Made by a program: the position numbers and the translations under genes. A stretch of 64,000 nucleotides of DNA from Belnapia arida (GTDB lineage Bacteria; Pseudomonadota; Alphaproteobacteria; Acetobacterales; Acetobacteraceae), in contig NZ_JAETWB010000001.1 of assembly GCF_016773205.1 (NCBI RefSeq), forward strand, positions 744,001-808,000, read 5' to 3'. The notes under the pieces were generated by a model, which made no database searches, was not told where the DNA came from, and saw only the letters and a program-made list of their open reading frames with translations. Below are positions 57,201 through 64,000 of this stretch, piece by piece. Within the stretch, counting starts at the first letter, position 1, and each line of letters begins with the position of its first letter.

Positions 57201-60200
57201 CGGCGAGCCTGGTGGCGACGGCGGGTGCGGGGGCGATCTCCATCCATGGCGCGGACAACCGTATCGCCGGGGTGACGGCGAGCGCAGGCGGTGTCGGCCA
57301 TGGCGTGGCCATCCGCTCGGATACGGCGATGAACATCCTCGCCGGCGGAATCATGGCAGGCAAGGGCTCGACCATCGCGCTGACGGGGCCGGCGCTCATC
57401 ATCGCCAACGGGCTCGGCTTCGCGGGGGCGGATGGGGCGAACCGGATTTCCCTCACCACGAATGCGCTCAATGCGACCGCAGCCATCGATGCCGGTGCCA
57501 TGGGCCAGGTACGCATCGCCTCGATCACCGGCGGGATCGATATCGGCGGCGCGGGTGCCGGCGCTTTGCCGCTGAGCGCGGCGACGCTGGGCCAGGTGGT
57601 GGCGGACCGGCTGATCCTCGTCGCCAATGGTGACCTGCGCCTCGGCACGAATCTCGCCCTGGCACCGACGCTGGAGCTGACCGCGGCTGGCGGGATCGCG
57701 CAGGATGCGGCGACGGTGCTCTCCGTCGCCAGGCTGAGCGCCACCGCAAACGGCGGCGCCATCAGCCTGACCGGCGCGAATGCCATCGGCACGATCACCG
57801 GCAGCGCGGCCGACCCTGCGGTCGGGCTGAGCGCTGCGGACGGTATCGCCCTCACCAATGCGGCCCTGCTTACCAACGAGGCGAGCATCCTGGCCGGCAG
57901 CGGGAAGACGATCACCCTGCGCGCGGACGATCTCGCAGTGAATGCGGTGATCGGCGCCCGGTCTGGCAGCCTGGCGGCGTTGAGCCTGCTGCCACGGACA
58001 GCCCGGCCGGTGACGCTCGGTGCGAGTGATGGCGCGGCCTTCGCGCTGGACAGCGCCGAGATCGGGCGGCTGCAGCCTGGCCCGGCGGGGACGCTGCGCA
58101 TCGGCTTCGAGGGCGGTGCGACGACGGCGACGCTGATGGTCATCGCGGGCGATGTGACGCCAGGCAGCGCCGGGGTGCTCGACCTGCACGCGCAGCGCGT
58201 GTCGCAAGCCGGCGGCGTGGTCACGGTGGCTGCGGTGACCGGCCGGGCGGCCGATGGCTTCGCGCTCGACCGGGTGGACGGCACCGGCGCGGCGGTCAAC
58301 CAGATCGATGCGGTCGGCCCCGCCGGCATCCGGGTCAGCAACGGCAGCATCGCCCTGCTCAGCGCGCGCACGCTGACCTTGCGCGGCGATGTGGTGGCGG
58401 CCGGGGCGGCCGGCACCGCGAATGTGGGGCTGCGCGGCCTCGGCCTCGACATCGGCGCGCCGGGGGCTCCGGTGGTGGTGCAGGCCGCCAACGGCGGCGT
58501 GAGGCTGGAGGGCGGCGTCCCGGGCGTCTCCGTTCTTGCTCAATCGGTGGTGCAGGCCGGGGATACCAGCGGGCTGCATGGCGACATCCTCGTCAGCGGC
58601 GGCTCCGTGACGGTGGCCGGCAGCCTCGACACGCTGACCCTGGCGGGCGGCCGCGACATCTCGGTGGCCTCGACCGGCTCGGTGGTGGTCGGGGGCGAGA
58701 CCATTGCGGCGCGGCGTGACCTCGTGCTCGACGCCGGCGGCGGCTATCAGGTGCGGAGTGCCCTGTCCGCCGGGCGGGACGCGCTGCTCTCGGCCGGCAG
58801 CACCGCCGGGATCGACGCCGCGGGCAGCGTGGCGGCGGGGCGGGACGCCGTCCTCACCGGCAGCGGCAGCAGCGTGCTGGCTGGCAACCTGACCGCCGGG
58901 CGCAGCGCCCGGGTGACGGCGAGCGGCGGCACCATCAGCGTCGGGGCCGGCGTTGCCATCAGCGCCGGGACAAATGCGGCGGCGGATGCCACGGCCGAGC
59001 TGCGGCTGCGGGGCGGGCTCACGGTCGGCATCGCCGGCAGCCTCATCGGCAACGGGCGGCCGGTCTTCGTCACCTCGACCGGCTCGCGCATCGACAATGC
59101 CGGGACGATCGACAGCCGCGGCGGCGGCGTGAACGGCGCGATCACGCTCACGGCGGCCACCGAGATTCTCAACGGCGCGGGCGGCGTCATCCGCGGCGGC
59201 GCTGTGACGCTCGGCACGCGGAGCCGCATCCTGCAGGCCGGCCTCATCGACGGGTCGGATGTGGCGGCGGCGGTCGGCACGGCCGGGGCGTCGGGCGTCA
59301 CCGGCTTCGTCGCGGCGGGCGGCAGCATCACCGCCGGGAGCACGCTGACGGTGACGGCGCTGGCCGGCGACATCACCGCGACCGGCGCGACGCTGCATGC
59401 GGATGGCGCGATCGTGGTCAAAGCCGAGGCGGGCAGGATCGCCCTCTCCGGCGGCACGGTCAGCGGCGGCGCGGGCGTGTTGCTCCAGGCCAGCGGCGAC
59501 ATCGCCCAGGATGGCGGGCTGGTCTCGGCCGGTACGGCGCTGCAGCTCGAGGCGGGCGGCGCCATCACACAGGGCGCGGGCGGGCGGATCGTCACCCCGG
59601 TGCTGAGCGGCACGGCGGGCGGCAGCGTCACCCTGCTGAATGGCATCTCCCTGCCGAACGCGCTGGCGGCGCGGGCCGCCGGCAACGAGGTCGGGCGCAT
59701 CGACGGCTTCACCGCGGGCGGGGATTTCGCCCTGGCCAGCGCAGCGCCCTTGCTGCGGACCAGCCAGGCGGTCAGCGCCGGCGCGGGGCGCGAACTCCGC
59801 CTCTTCGCCGATGACTTCGCCCTCGGCGCCGGGTTGGCGGCACCAGGCGGCGCGATCAGCCTTTCGCCCTATCGCCGCGACGGCAGCGTGGCGCTGGTGC
59901 TCGGCGGGGCGAGCGGTGCGAGCGCGACGGCTGCGGTGACGCTCGACAGCGCGGAGCTCGACCTGCTGCCGGCCGGCGCCGCGGCGCGGCTGCGGCTCGG
60001 GCGGGTCGATACGCAGAATGGCGGCAGCGATTTCGGCCAGGTCACCATCGCCGGGCGGGTCGACCTCGCCGATCCCGCGACGGGGCTGAATGCCAAGGTC
60101 GGGCGGCTCGAGCTTCACGGCCGGGGCGGCATCGCCCAGCAGGCGGGGACGCGGCTGGTGGTGCCGGGCCTGGCGGCGACGGCGGTGGGCGACATCCTGC

Positions 60201-63200
60201 TCGACCCGGGCGATGGCGCGAACCGGATCGAGCACCTGGCCGGCATCGTGAGCGAGGCCGGTCAATTCAGGCTGCGCGACGGTCTCGCCGGCGGGGCGGT
60301 GAGCCTCCTTGCCGGCAGCGCGGTTGCAGGCGATGCGGGGGCGGGGCCGGACGCCATCCTGGTCGGCCGGTCGGTGCCGGCGGGTGGCAGGACGATCACG
60401 CTGCAGGCGGACGACCTCGCCATCCAGGCGCCGGTCCGCGCGCCGGGCGGCATCATCGAGATCGCGCCGCACACGGCGATGCGCGAGGTCGCGCTCGGTG
60501 GCGCCGTCATCCCCGGCGGCGCGACCACGCTCCACCTCGCCACGGATGAGCTGGCGCGGCTCGGCGGTGGCGCGGGCCCAGACGGGCTGGCGGCGCAGGT
60601 GCTCCGCATCGGGCGCCTCGCCGCCCAGCCGGCGGCGGGCACCGGGCTGATCAGCGTCCAGGGCGACTTCAGCCTGCGCGGCGCGACGGCGCAGGTGCAG
60701 GCGCTCGAGCTTTTCTCGGCCGGGGCGATCCAGGGCAGCGGCGGCGCGATCATCGTGCCGGCGCTGCGGGCGACGGCGGCGGGCGCCATCGCCCTCGACA
60801 ATGCCGGCAACAGCTTCCTGGTGAATGCGGTGAGCGGCGCCGATGTCGCCATCGCCCAGGCGGGCGACCTGCGGCTGGCGAATGCCGTGGCCGCGGTCGG
60901 CGGGGTCGATGCGCCGGGCGGGGTGGCGGCGGGGACACTCGCGCTGATCGCCGGCGGCACCATCGGCCAGGATGGCGGGGCGGTGATCCAGGCCGGGACC
61001 TTGCGGCTGCGGGCGGGCGGGACGGTGACGCTCGGCGAGCGGAACCGGCTCGACGCCCTCGTCGCGGCGACGATCGGCGGGACGGGCGCCAGCCTGATCC
61101 GCGGCTTCGGCTACACCGTCATCGGGCCGGTGACGGCGACGGGCTCGCTCAGGCTGGTGGCCACGGATTTCGGCAACCTCACCGTGACGGGCAGCATCCA
61201 TGCCGATGGCAACCTCTCGCTGGCGACGGAGCGGGGCGAGGCCTCCGCCTTCGGCGCGCCGCCCTATGGGCGGGTCATGGTGAGCAGCGGCCTCAGCGCG
61301 GGCGCGGCGCTCAGCCTGGCGACCGATCTCGGGGCGATCGTGCTGGCCGGCGCCACGCTGCAATCGGGCAGGGCGATGACGCTGGCGACAGGGGCGTTCA
61401 ACCGGGCGGGGCTCGCGGATATCGCGATCAGCGGCTCGAGCCTCACCGCGGGCGGGGCGCTCGGCATCACGGCGGGGCTGTTCGCCGCCGCGGGGCAGGA
61501 CAGCCCACTCGTCATCACGGGCAGCACGCTCGGTGCCGGTGGCGCCCTCGCCCTGGCCTCTGGCGGGGCCTTCACCATCGGCAACAGCGGCCTGACCGCG
61601 AACGGCAGCCAGTCCTGGCATGCGGGCGCCGGTGCACTGTCGGCAACCACTGCGACGGTGACGGCCGGGACCACCCTCGCCTTGCAGGCCGACGGGGATA
61701 TCCGCATCACCGGCTCCAGCCTCACCGCGGGCACAAGCCTCGGCATCGTCGCCGCCAGGAGCGTCGAGGCGACCGGCACCGGCCTTGCCGCGCAGAACGG
61801 GGCGCTCGGCATCGCGGCGAATGGCGGCGGCATCGCGCTCGACACCAACGATGTCACGGCGGGCGGGGCCATGACGCTGAGCGCCGCCGGCGCGATCGGC
61901 CAGCGGCGCGGCAGGCTGGCCGGGGGCAGCCTTGCGGTGCGGGCGGGGCAGGGGATCGGCGTGACGGCCGGTGACGGCCCCTCGCCGCTGCTGCGGGCGC
62001 TGGCGGGCGCGCTGACGTTGACGGCCGCGACCGGGGACATCGGCCTGACCGGCGCGACCCTGACCGCGGCGACCGGTCTCGGGTTGGCTGCGGCGGGTGG
62101 GATCGGCATCACCGGATCGGCAATCACGGCCACGGCTGGGGCGCTCGACCTGCAGGCGGGCGGCGCGGTGGGCATCGGCGGCTCCACGCTGGCCGCAGGG
62201 CTGGGCGGGAGCCTGGCCGCTTCCCTCGATATCGGCGTCATCGGCACTACCCTCACGGCGCAGGGCGGTGGGCTCGCCGTCAGGGCGACGACGCGAAGCA
62301 TCGCGCTCGACACCAGCGATGCCTCGGCGAGCGGCGCACTAACGCTCACCGCCGCGGGCACCGTCAGCCAGCGGAGCGGCAGCCTGCTCGGCGGCAGCCT
62401 CGCGGTAGAGGCGGGGCAGGGGATCGGTGTGACTGCCGCTGGCGGAGCCTCGCCGATGCTGCGGACGGTGGCAGGCGCGCTCACCCTGGTGACCACGGCC
62501 GGGGATGTCGGCCTGACCGGCGCGACGCTGGCCTCCGCCACCGATCTTGGCCTGACGGCAACGGCGGGCGGCATCGGCATCGCCGGCTCCGGCCTGACGG
62601 CTGCGGCCGGCATGGTCCTCGATGCGCGGGGGGCCATCGGCGTGACGGCATCGGGCCTTGCGGCGCGGGGCGGGGCGCTCGGCATCGGCTCGGGGCAAGG
62701 CAGCCTGGGTTTCGAGGCCAGCGCCCTCGCGGCGGGCGGTGCGGTGAGCCTGACCGCGCTGCGGGGCGGCATCGGCCAGGTGAACGGCAGCATCACCGGC
62801 GCCAGCATGACGCTGCGGGCCGGACTCGGCATCGGCGTGAGCGCGAGCGGCGGCCAGATGCCGGGCCTGACCTCGACTGCCGGCGGCATCGACCTGGCGA
62901 GCGATGGCGGCGGCATAGCCCTCGCGGACGCGGCGCTCACGGCTGCCCAAGGGATCGGGCTGACGGCGGCTGGGGCCGTCACCATCGCCAATGCCGCCTT
63001 GCAGGCGAATGGCGGAACGCTGACGGCCAGAGCGGGCGGGACGCTGGGCGTCGCCGGCTCCACCTTGCGCGCCGCGGGCGATGTCGGCGTCACGGCGCAG
63101 GGCGATGTCGTCCTCGCCGGCGCGGCGCTCGATGCCGTGGGTGGCCGGCTCGCAGCCCGCTCCTTGGGCGGCAGCCTCACGCTGGATGCCAGCATCCTTC

Positions 63201-64000
63201 AGGCCCGGCGGGACCTCACCCTGGCCGCGGCGAATGGCAGCGTCACGCAGCGGCAGGGCAAGCTTTCCACCGCCCCTGGCTTCGGCGGCGGGATCGCGAT
63301 CCTGGCGGGCCGCGGCATCCTGGTGGCGGCCGATGGCGGGGCGTCGCCCGGCCTGCTCGCCGGCGGGGGCCCGCTCAGCCTGTCCACCGGCACGGGCAAC
63401 ATCACCCTGGCCGGTGTGGCCCTTGCCACCCAGGGCGGCAGCCTCGCCCTGACCGCGAATGCGGGGGATCTCGCCCTCGATGCCAGCACGCTCTCGGCCA
63501 GCGGGGGGCTCACGGGCACGGCGGGTGGCGGCATCGCGCTTTCCTCGACGAGCCTCGTCGCGGCGGGGGCTCTGGGCCTCACCGCCGGCGGCGCCTTGCA
63601 GACGATCGGGATGGCGGCGACGGCGGGCGGGAGCATGAGCCTCACCGCGGGCGGGGCGATGGGCATCTTCGGATCCAGCCTCGCCGCGGGCGGCGGCATC
63701 GGCCTGACGGCCGGGGGCGATGCCGGCCTCACCAACGCGGCCCTGTCGGCCACGGGTGGGGTGAGCCTCGCCAGCGGCGGAAGGTTCACCGCTACGGCCT
63801 CGCAAATCGCGTCCGGGGTGGGGATCGCGCTCTCCAGCCTGCTCGATGCCAGCCTCACCGACAGCACGCTCACCGCGGGCGGCAGCCTCTCCCTGGCCTC
63901 CGGCGCGGGCGGGGTGACCGTGACGCGGGGCAGCATCACCGGGGCCGGCGATGCCGCCCTAAGCGGAGCGGGCGACCTGCTCGTCACCGATGGCGGCAGC
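54233..64000 (+). CDS. Giant TpsA exoprotein (filamentous-haemagglutinin-like), incomplete at window end
   Basis: At least 3,256 codons open to the window edge without a stop. A signal peptide (AWLLGTTALLPAATAAPAQ) is followed by the two-partner-secretion domain: ALPTGGQVVAGQAAIS, then NWQSFNIGANASVNFQQPG, SWTLNRVTGPDPSVIAGRM, NQSGMVFARGAQVNVGSLIA. The NPNG motif of many TpsA proteins is replaced here by NQSG. The remainder is a predicted right-handed beta-helix of Gly/Ala/Leu/Thr-rich repeats. By my translation the only cysteine lies in the signal peptide. The C-terminal effector or anchor region is not visible, so adhesin, haemolysin or contact-dependent toxin function cannot be decided. 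Confidence 0.93.
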   Translation, partial: MAAAAWTCPVMLRAWLLGTTALLPAATAAPAQGVAPNALPTGGQVVAGQAAISQSGTAMQVRQGSDRAAVNWQSFNIGANASVNFQQPGATSWTLNRVTGPDPSVIAGRMTANGGVAIVNQSGMVFARGAQVNVGSLIASAANVTNENFMAGRMVFDGAPRSGAKVENHGSITVADRGLAALVGPRVGNTGTIRARLGRVALAGAETYSLDLAGDGMLSIDVTQAVRAAEGGATALVTNSGVIEAQGGAVLITAHAASGLVEDLVRNTGRISADTTAGRVGQVALRAEGGGVRVEGQVTARGGAGERGGRVELRGSGSTTVGATARVSASGGAGGGTVLVGTSGVGRSQAMSARTTVEAGARLRANARQQGQGGTIAVNSTRETVARGSYSARGGAQGGNGGLVELSGQRALTIAAQVDAAAPKGRRGTLLLDPTSIQVVADADAPAEPGAPVNSVVATTAPDGTIKVRASDLDNAAATVTLQASQDITISTAVNLAGNTLNLWAGGNIAQADDAIITAATLVIRGADGSGAAGSAVLRANNHVGTLDAKVSGALNFNNGANALAIQEATGGTVTLATGGDLALQGTVSGATAALNVGGAIIQAAGTVTATTLTVRGATDGTSSAASVSLGQANAVGTLDARVADGLLFRNGSDNLVVAQAVGNSVTLTTGAALTLQGAVGQAGAAVTLNVGGAITQTGGAVTATALTVQDATGLAGTAAASIALEQSNAIATLDARATGRLSVTNGSTDLAVAQAVGGGVALATGGNLALQGAVSGTAVALSVGGTITQAAGTVTAATLTVRGAAGGTSRAASAALVQANAVGTLDARVVNGLLFNNGGNSLAVAQAVGSGVTLTTGGALALQGAVGQAGGMVALHADGTITQTADGIVTAGVLILRGGDGIGAAGTVTLDQGNGVGVLDALSVSNIVVRTAGAALIIDQARVTGSGGTVQVASDGDMTLEGAVGGLGAALRIVAMNGGIRQADGAVTAASLVATAGAGAISIHGADNRIAGVTASAGGVGHGVAIRSDTAMNILAGGIMAGKGSTIALTGPALIIANGLGFAGADGANRISLTTNALNATAAIDAGAMGQVRIASITGGIDIGGAGAGALPLSAATLGQVVADRLILVANGDLRLGTNLALAPTLELTAAGGIAQDAATVLSVARLSATANGGAISLTGANAIGTITGSAADPAVGLSAADGIALTNAALLTNEASILAGSGKTITLRADDLAVNAVIGARSGSLAALSLLPRTARPVTLGASDGAAFALDSAEIGRLQPGPAGTLRIGFEGGATTATLMVIAGDVTPGSAGVLDLHAQRVSQAGGVVTVAAVTGRAADGFALDRVDGTGAAVNQIDAVGPAGIRVSNGSIALLSARTLTLRGDVVAAGAAGTANVGLRGLGLDIGAPGAPVVVQAANGGVRLEGGVPGVSVLAQSVVQAGDTSGLHGDILVSGGSVTVAGSLDTLTLAGGRDISVASTGSVVVGGETIAARRDLVLDAGGGYQVRSALSAGRDALLSAGSTAGIDAAGSVAAGRDAVLTGSGSSVLAGNLTAGRSARVTASGGTISVGAGVAISAGTNAAADATAELRLRGGLTVGIAGSLIGNGRPVFVTSTGSRIDNAGTIDSRGGGVNGAITLTAATEILNGAGGVIRGGAVTLGTRSRILQAGLIDGSDVAAAVGTAGASGVTGFVAAGGSITAGSTLTVTALAGDITATGATLHADGAIVVKAEAGRIALSGGTVSGGAGVLLQASGDIAQDGGLVSAGTALQLEAGGAITQGAGGRIVTPVLSGTAGGSVTLLNGISLPNALAARAAGNEVGRIDGFTAGGDFALASAAPLLRTSQAVSAGAGRELRLFADDFALGAGLAAPGGAISLSPYRRDGSVALVLGGASGASATAAVTLDSAELDLLPAGAAARLRLGRVDTQNGGSDFGQVTIAGRVDLADPATGLNAKVGRLELHGRGGIAQQAGTRLVVPGLAATAVGDILLDPGDGANRIEHLAGIVSEAGQFRLRDGLAGGAVSLLAGSAVAGDAGAGPDAILVGRSVPAGGRTITLQADDLAIQAPVRAPGGIIEIAPHTAMREVALGGAVIPGGATTLHLATDELARLGGGAGPDGLAAQVLRIGRLAAQPAAGTGLISVQGDFSLRGATAQVQALELFSAGAIQGSGGAIIVPALRATAAGAIALDNAGNSFLVNAVSGADVAIAQAGDLRLANAVAAVGGVDAPGGVAAGTLALIAGGTIGQDGGAVIQAGTLRLRAGGTVTLGERNRLDALVAATIGGTGASLIRGFGYTVIGPVTATGSLRLVATDFGNLTVTGSIHADGNLSLATERGEASAFGAPPYGRVMVSSGLSAGAALSLATDLGAIVLAGATLQSGRAMTLATGAFNRAGLADIAISGSSLTAGGALGITAGLFAAAGQDSPLVITGSTLGAGGALALASGGAFTIGNSGLTANGSQSWHAGAGALSATTATVTAGTTLALQADGDIRITGSSLTAGTSLGIVAARSVEATGTGLAAQNGALGIAANGGGIALDTNDVTAGGAMTLSAAGAIGQRRGRLAGGSLAVRAGQGIGVTAGDGPSPLLRALAGALTLTAATGDIGLTGATLTAATGLGLAAAGGIGITGSAITATAGALDLQAGGAVGIGGSTLAAGLGGSLAASLDIGVIGTTLTAQGGGLAVRATTRSIALDTSDASASGALTLTAAGTVSQRSGSLLGGSLAVEAGQGIGVTAAGGASPMLRTVAGALTLVTTAGDVGLTGATLASATDLGLTATAGGIGIAGSGLTAAAGMVLDARGAIGVTASGLAARGGALGIGSGQGSLGFEASALAAGGAVSLTALRGGIGQVNGSITGASMTLRAGLGIGVSASGGQMPGLTSTAGGIDLASDGGGIALADAALTAAQGIGLTAAGAVTIANAALQANGGTLTARAGGTLGVAGSTLRAAGDVGVTAQGDVVLAGAALDAVGGRLAARSLGGSLTLDASILQARRDLTLAAANGSVTQRQGKLSTAPGFGGGIAILAGRGILVAADGGASPGLLAGGGPLSLSTGTGNITLAGVALATQGGSLALTANAGDLALDASTLSASGGLTGTAGGGIALSSTSLVAAGALGLTAGGALQTIGMAATAGGSMSLTAGGAMGIFGSSLAAGGGIGLTAGGDAGLTNAALSATGGVSLASGGRFTATASQIASGVGIALSSLLDASLTDSTLTAGGSLSLASGAGGVTVTRGSITGAGDAALSGAGDLLVTDGGS
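55862..57262 (+). repeat. Five ~92-95-codon tandem repeats in TpsA
   Basis: In-frame units begin at a GTLDAR-like motif at 55862, 56138, 56423, 56699 and 56981, giving periods of 276, 285, 276 and 282 bases. Each continues through a 'LALQGAVG' strand, a 'GGAITQ' strand and an 'ATALTVRGA' strand. The fifth copy is the most diverged (GVLDALSVSN). Confidence 0.85.
61832..63400 (+). repeat. Second repeat module in TpsA
   Basis: A longer unit recurs near 61832, 62300, about 62705 and about 63177 (spacings of roughly 405-470 bases). Its marker is IALDT-x-D, followed by 'QR-x-G-x-L-x-GGSLAV-x-AGQGIGVTA' and 'SP-x-L' segments; the third and fourth copies are looser. It overlies a background of ~20-residue beta-helix turns. 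Confidence 0.6.

Noticed and set aside
56117-61621. 1,834-codon open frame on the minus strand (also 55399-58491 and 61264-63195)
   Set aside because: These frames lie antisense to TpsA. Their very long openness follows from the GC-rich, repetitive, low-stop composition, and their Arg/Pro/Ala-rich products have no domain.

Overview
The window is strongly GC-rich, with G/C-biased third codon positions, and encodes a typical alphaproteobacterial gene set: Bug-type and CaiB/BaiF genes, class I PHA synthase, the alaC-like/hom/glpX/recJ cluster, and DUF883 and DUF882 proteins. I infer a chromosome segment from Acetobacteraceae or a close relative (Roseomonas-like). That placement rests on gene content and composition, not on a marker gene.

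Layout. 0-5.8 kb: tail of an unidentified gene, a PLP-dependent cystathionine gamma-synthase-family enzyme, a two-gene unit ending in an SGNH hydrolase, and a topoisomerase III of the accessory type. 5.8-13.9 kb: a translationally coupled pair (selenocysteine-less GrdB-like protein and CaiB-type CoA-transferase), an MFS carrier, a poorly coding 1.7 kb stretch bounded by two copies of the MFS 3' end, a YhbW-like flavin monooxygenase and htpG. 13.9-25.5 kb: esterase lipoprotein, CorA-type channel, recO, pxpA, parC, Bug receptor, deaminase, queE, an NTF2-like protein, a 2-hydroxyacid dehydrogenase with a class II aldolase, and a DUF883 protein. 25.5-35.7 kb: a complete oligopeptide-type ABC importer (two receptors, two permeases, two ATPases) interleaved with two amidohydrolases. 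35.7-43.6 kb: phaC, a lipoprotein, and the aminotransferase/hom/glpX/recJ cluster. 43.6-52.2 kb: small secreted proteins, a DUF882 peptidase-like protein, tRNA-Glu, an anchored protein, an M20 dipeptidase, an alpha/beta hydrolase, and a reverse-strand operon (Phd/YefM-like protein, Uup-type ABC-F, membrane protein, EEP phosphohydrolase). 52.3-64 kb: a two-partner secretion system, with a TpsB transporter followed by a giant TpsA exoprotein still open at the window edge after 3,256 codons.

How the genes work together. The clearest functional units are: (i) the ABC/amidohydrolase cluster, which should import an amide- or ring-nitrogen-containing solute and hydrolyse it in the cytoplasm; (ii) the TpsB/TpsA pair, which should put a long beta-helical, repeat-rich adhesin on the cell surface; and (iii) aspartate-family amino-acid synthesis (aminotransferase, homoserine dehydrogenase) next to gluconeogenic FBPase. 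Several adjacent genes overlap by ATGA or GTGA, which indicates tight translational coupling. The most unusual points are the repeat architecture of the TpsA, the GrdB-like/CoA-transferase couple, the duplicated MFS tail, and an antitoxin-like gene without a toxin.
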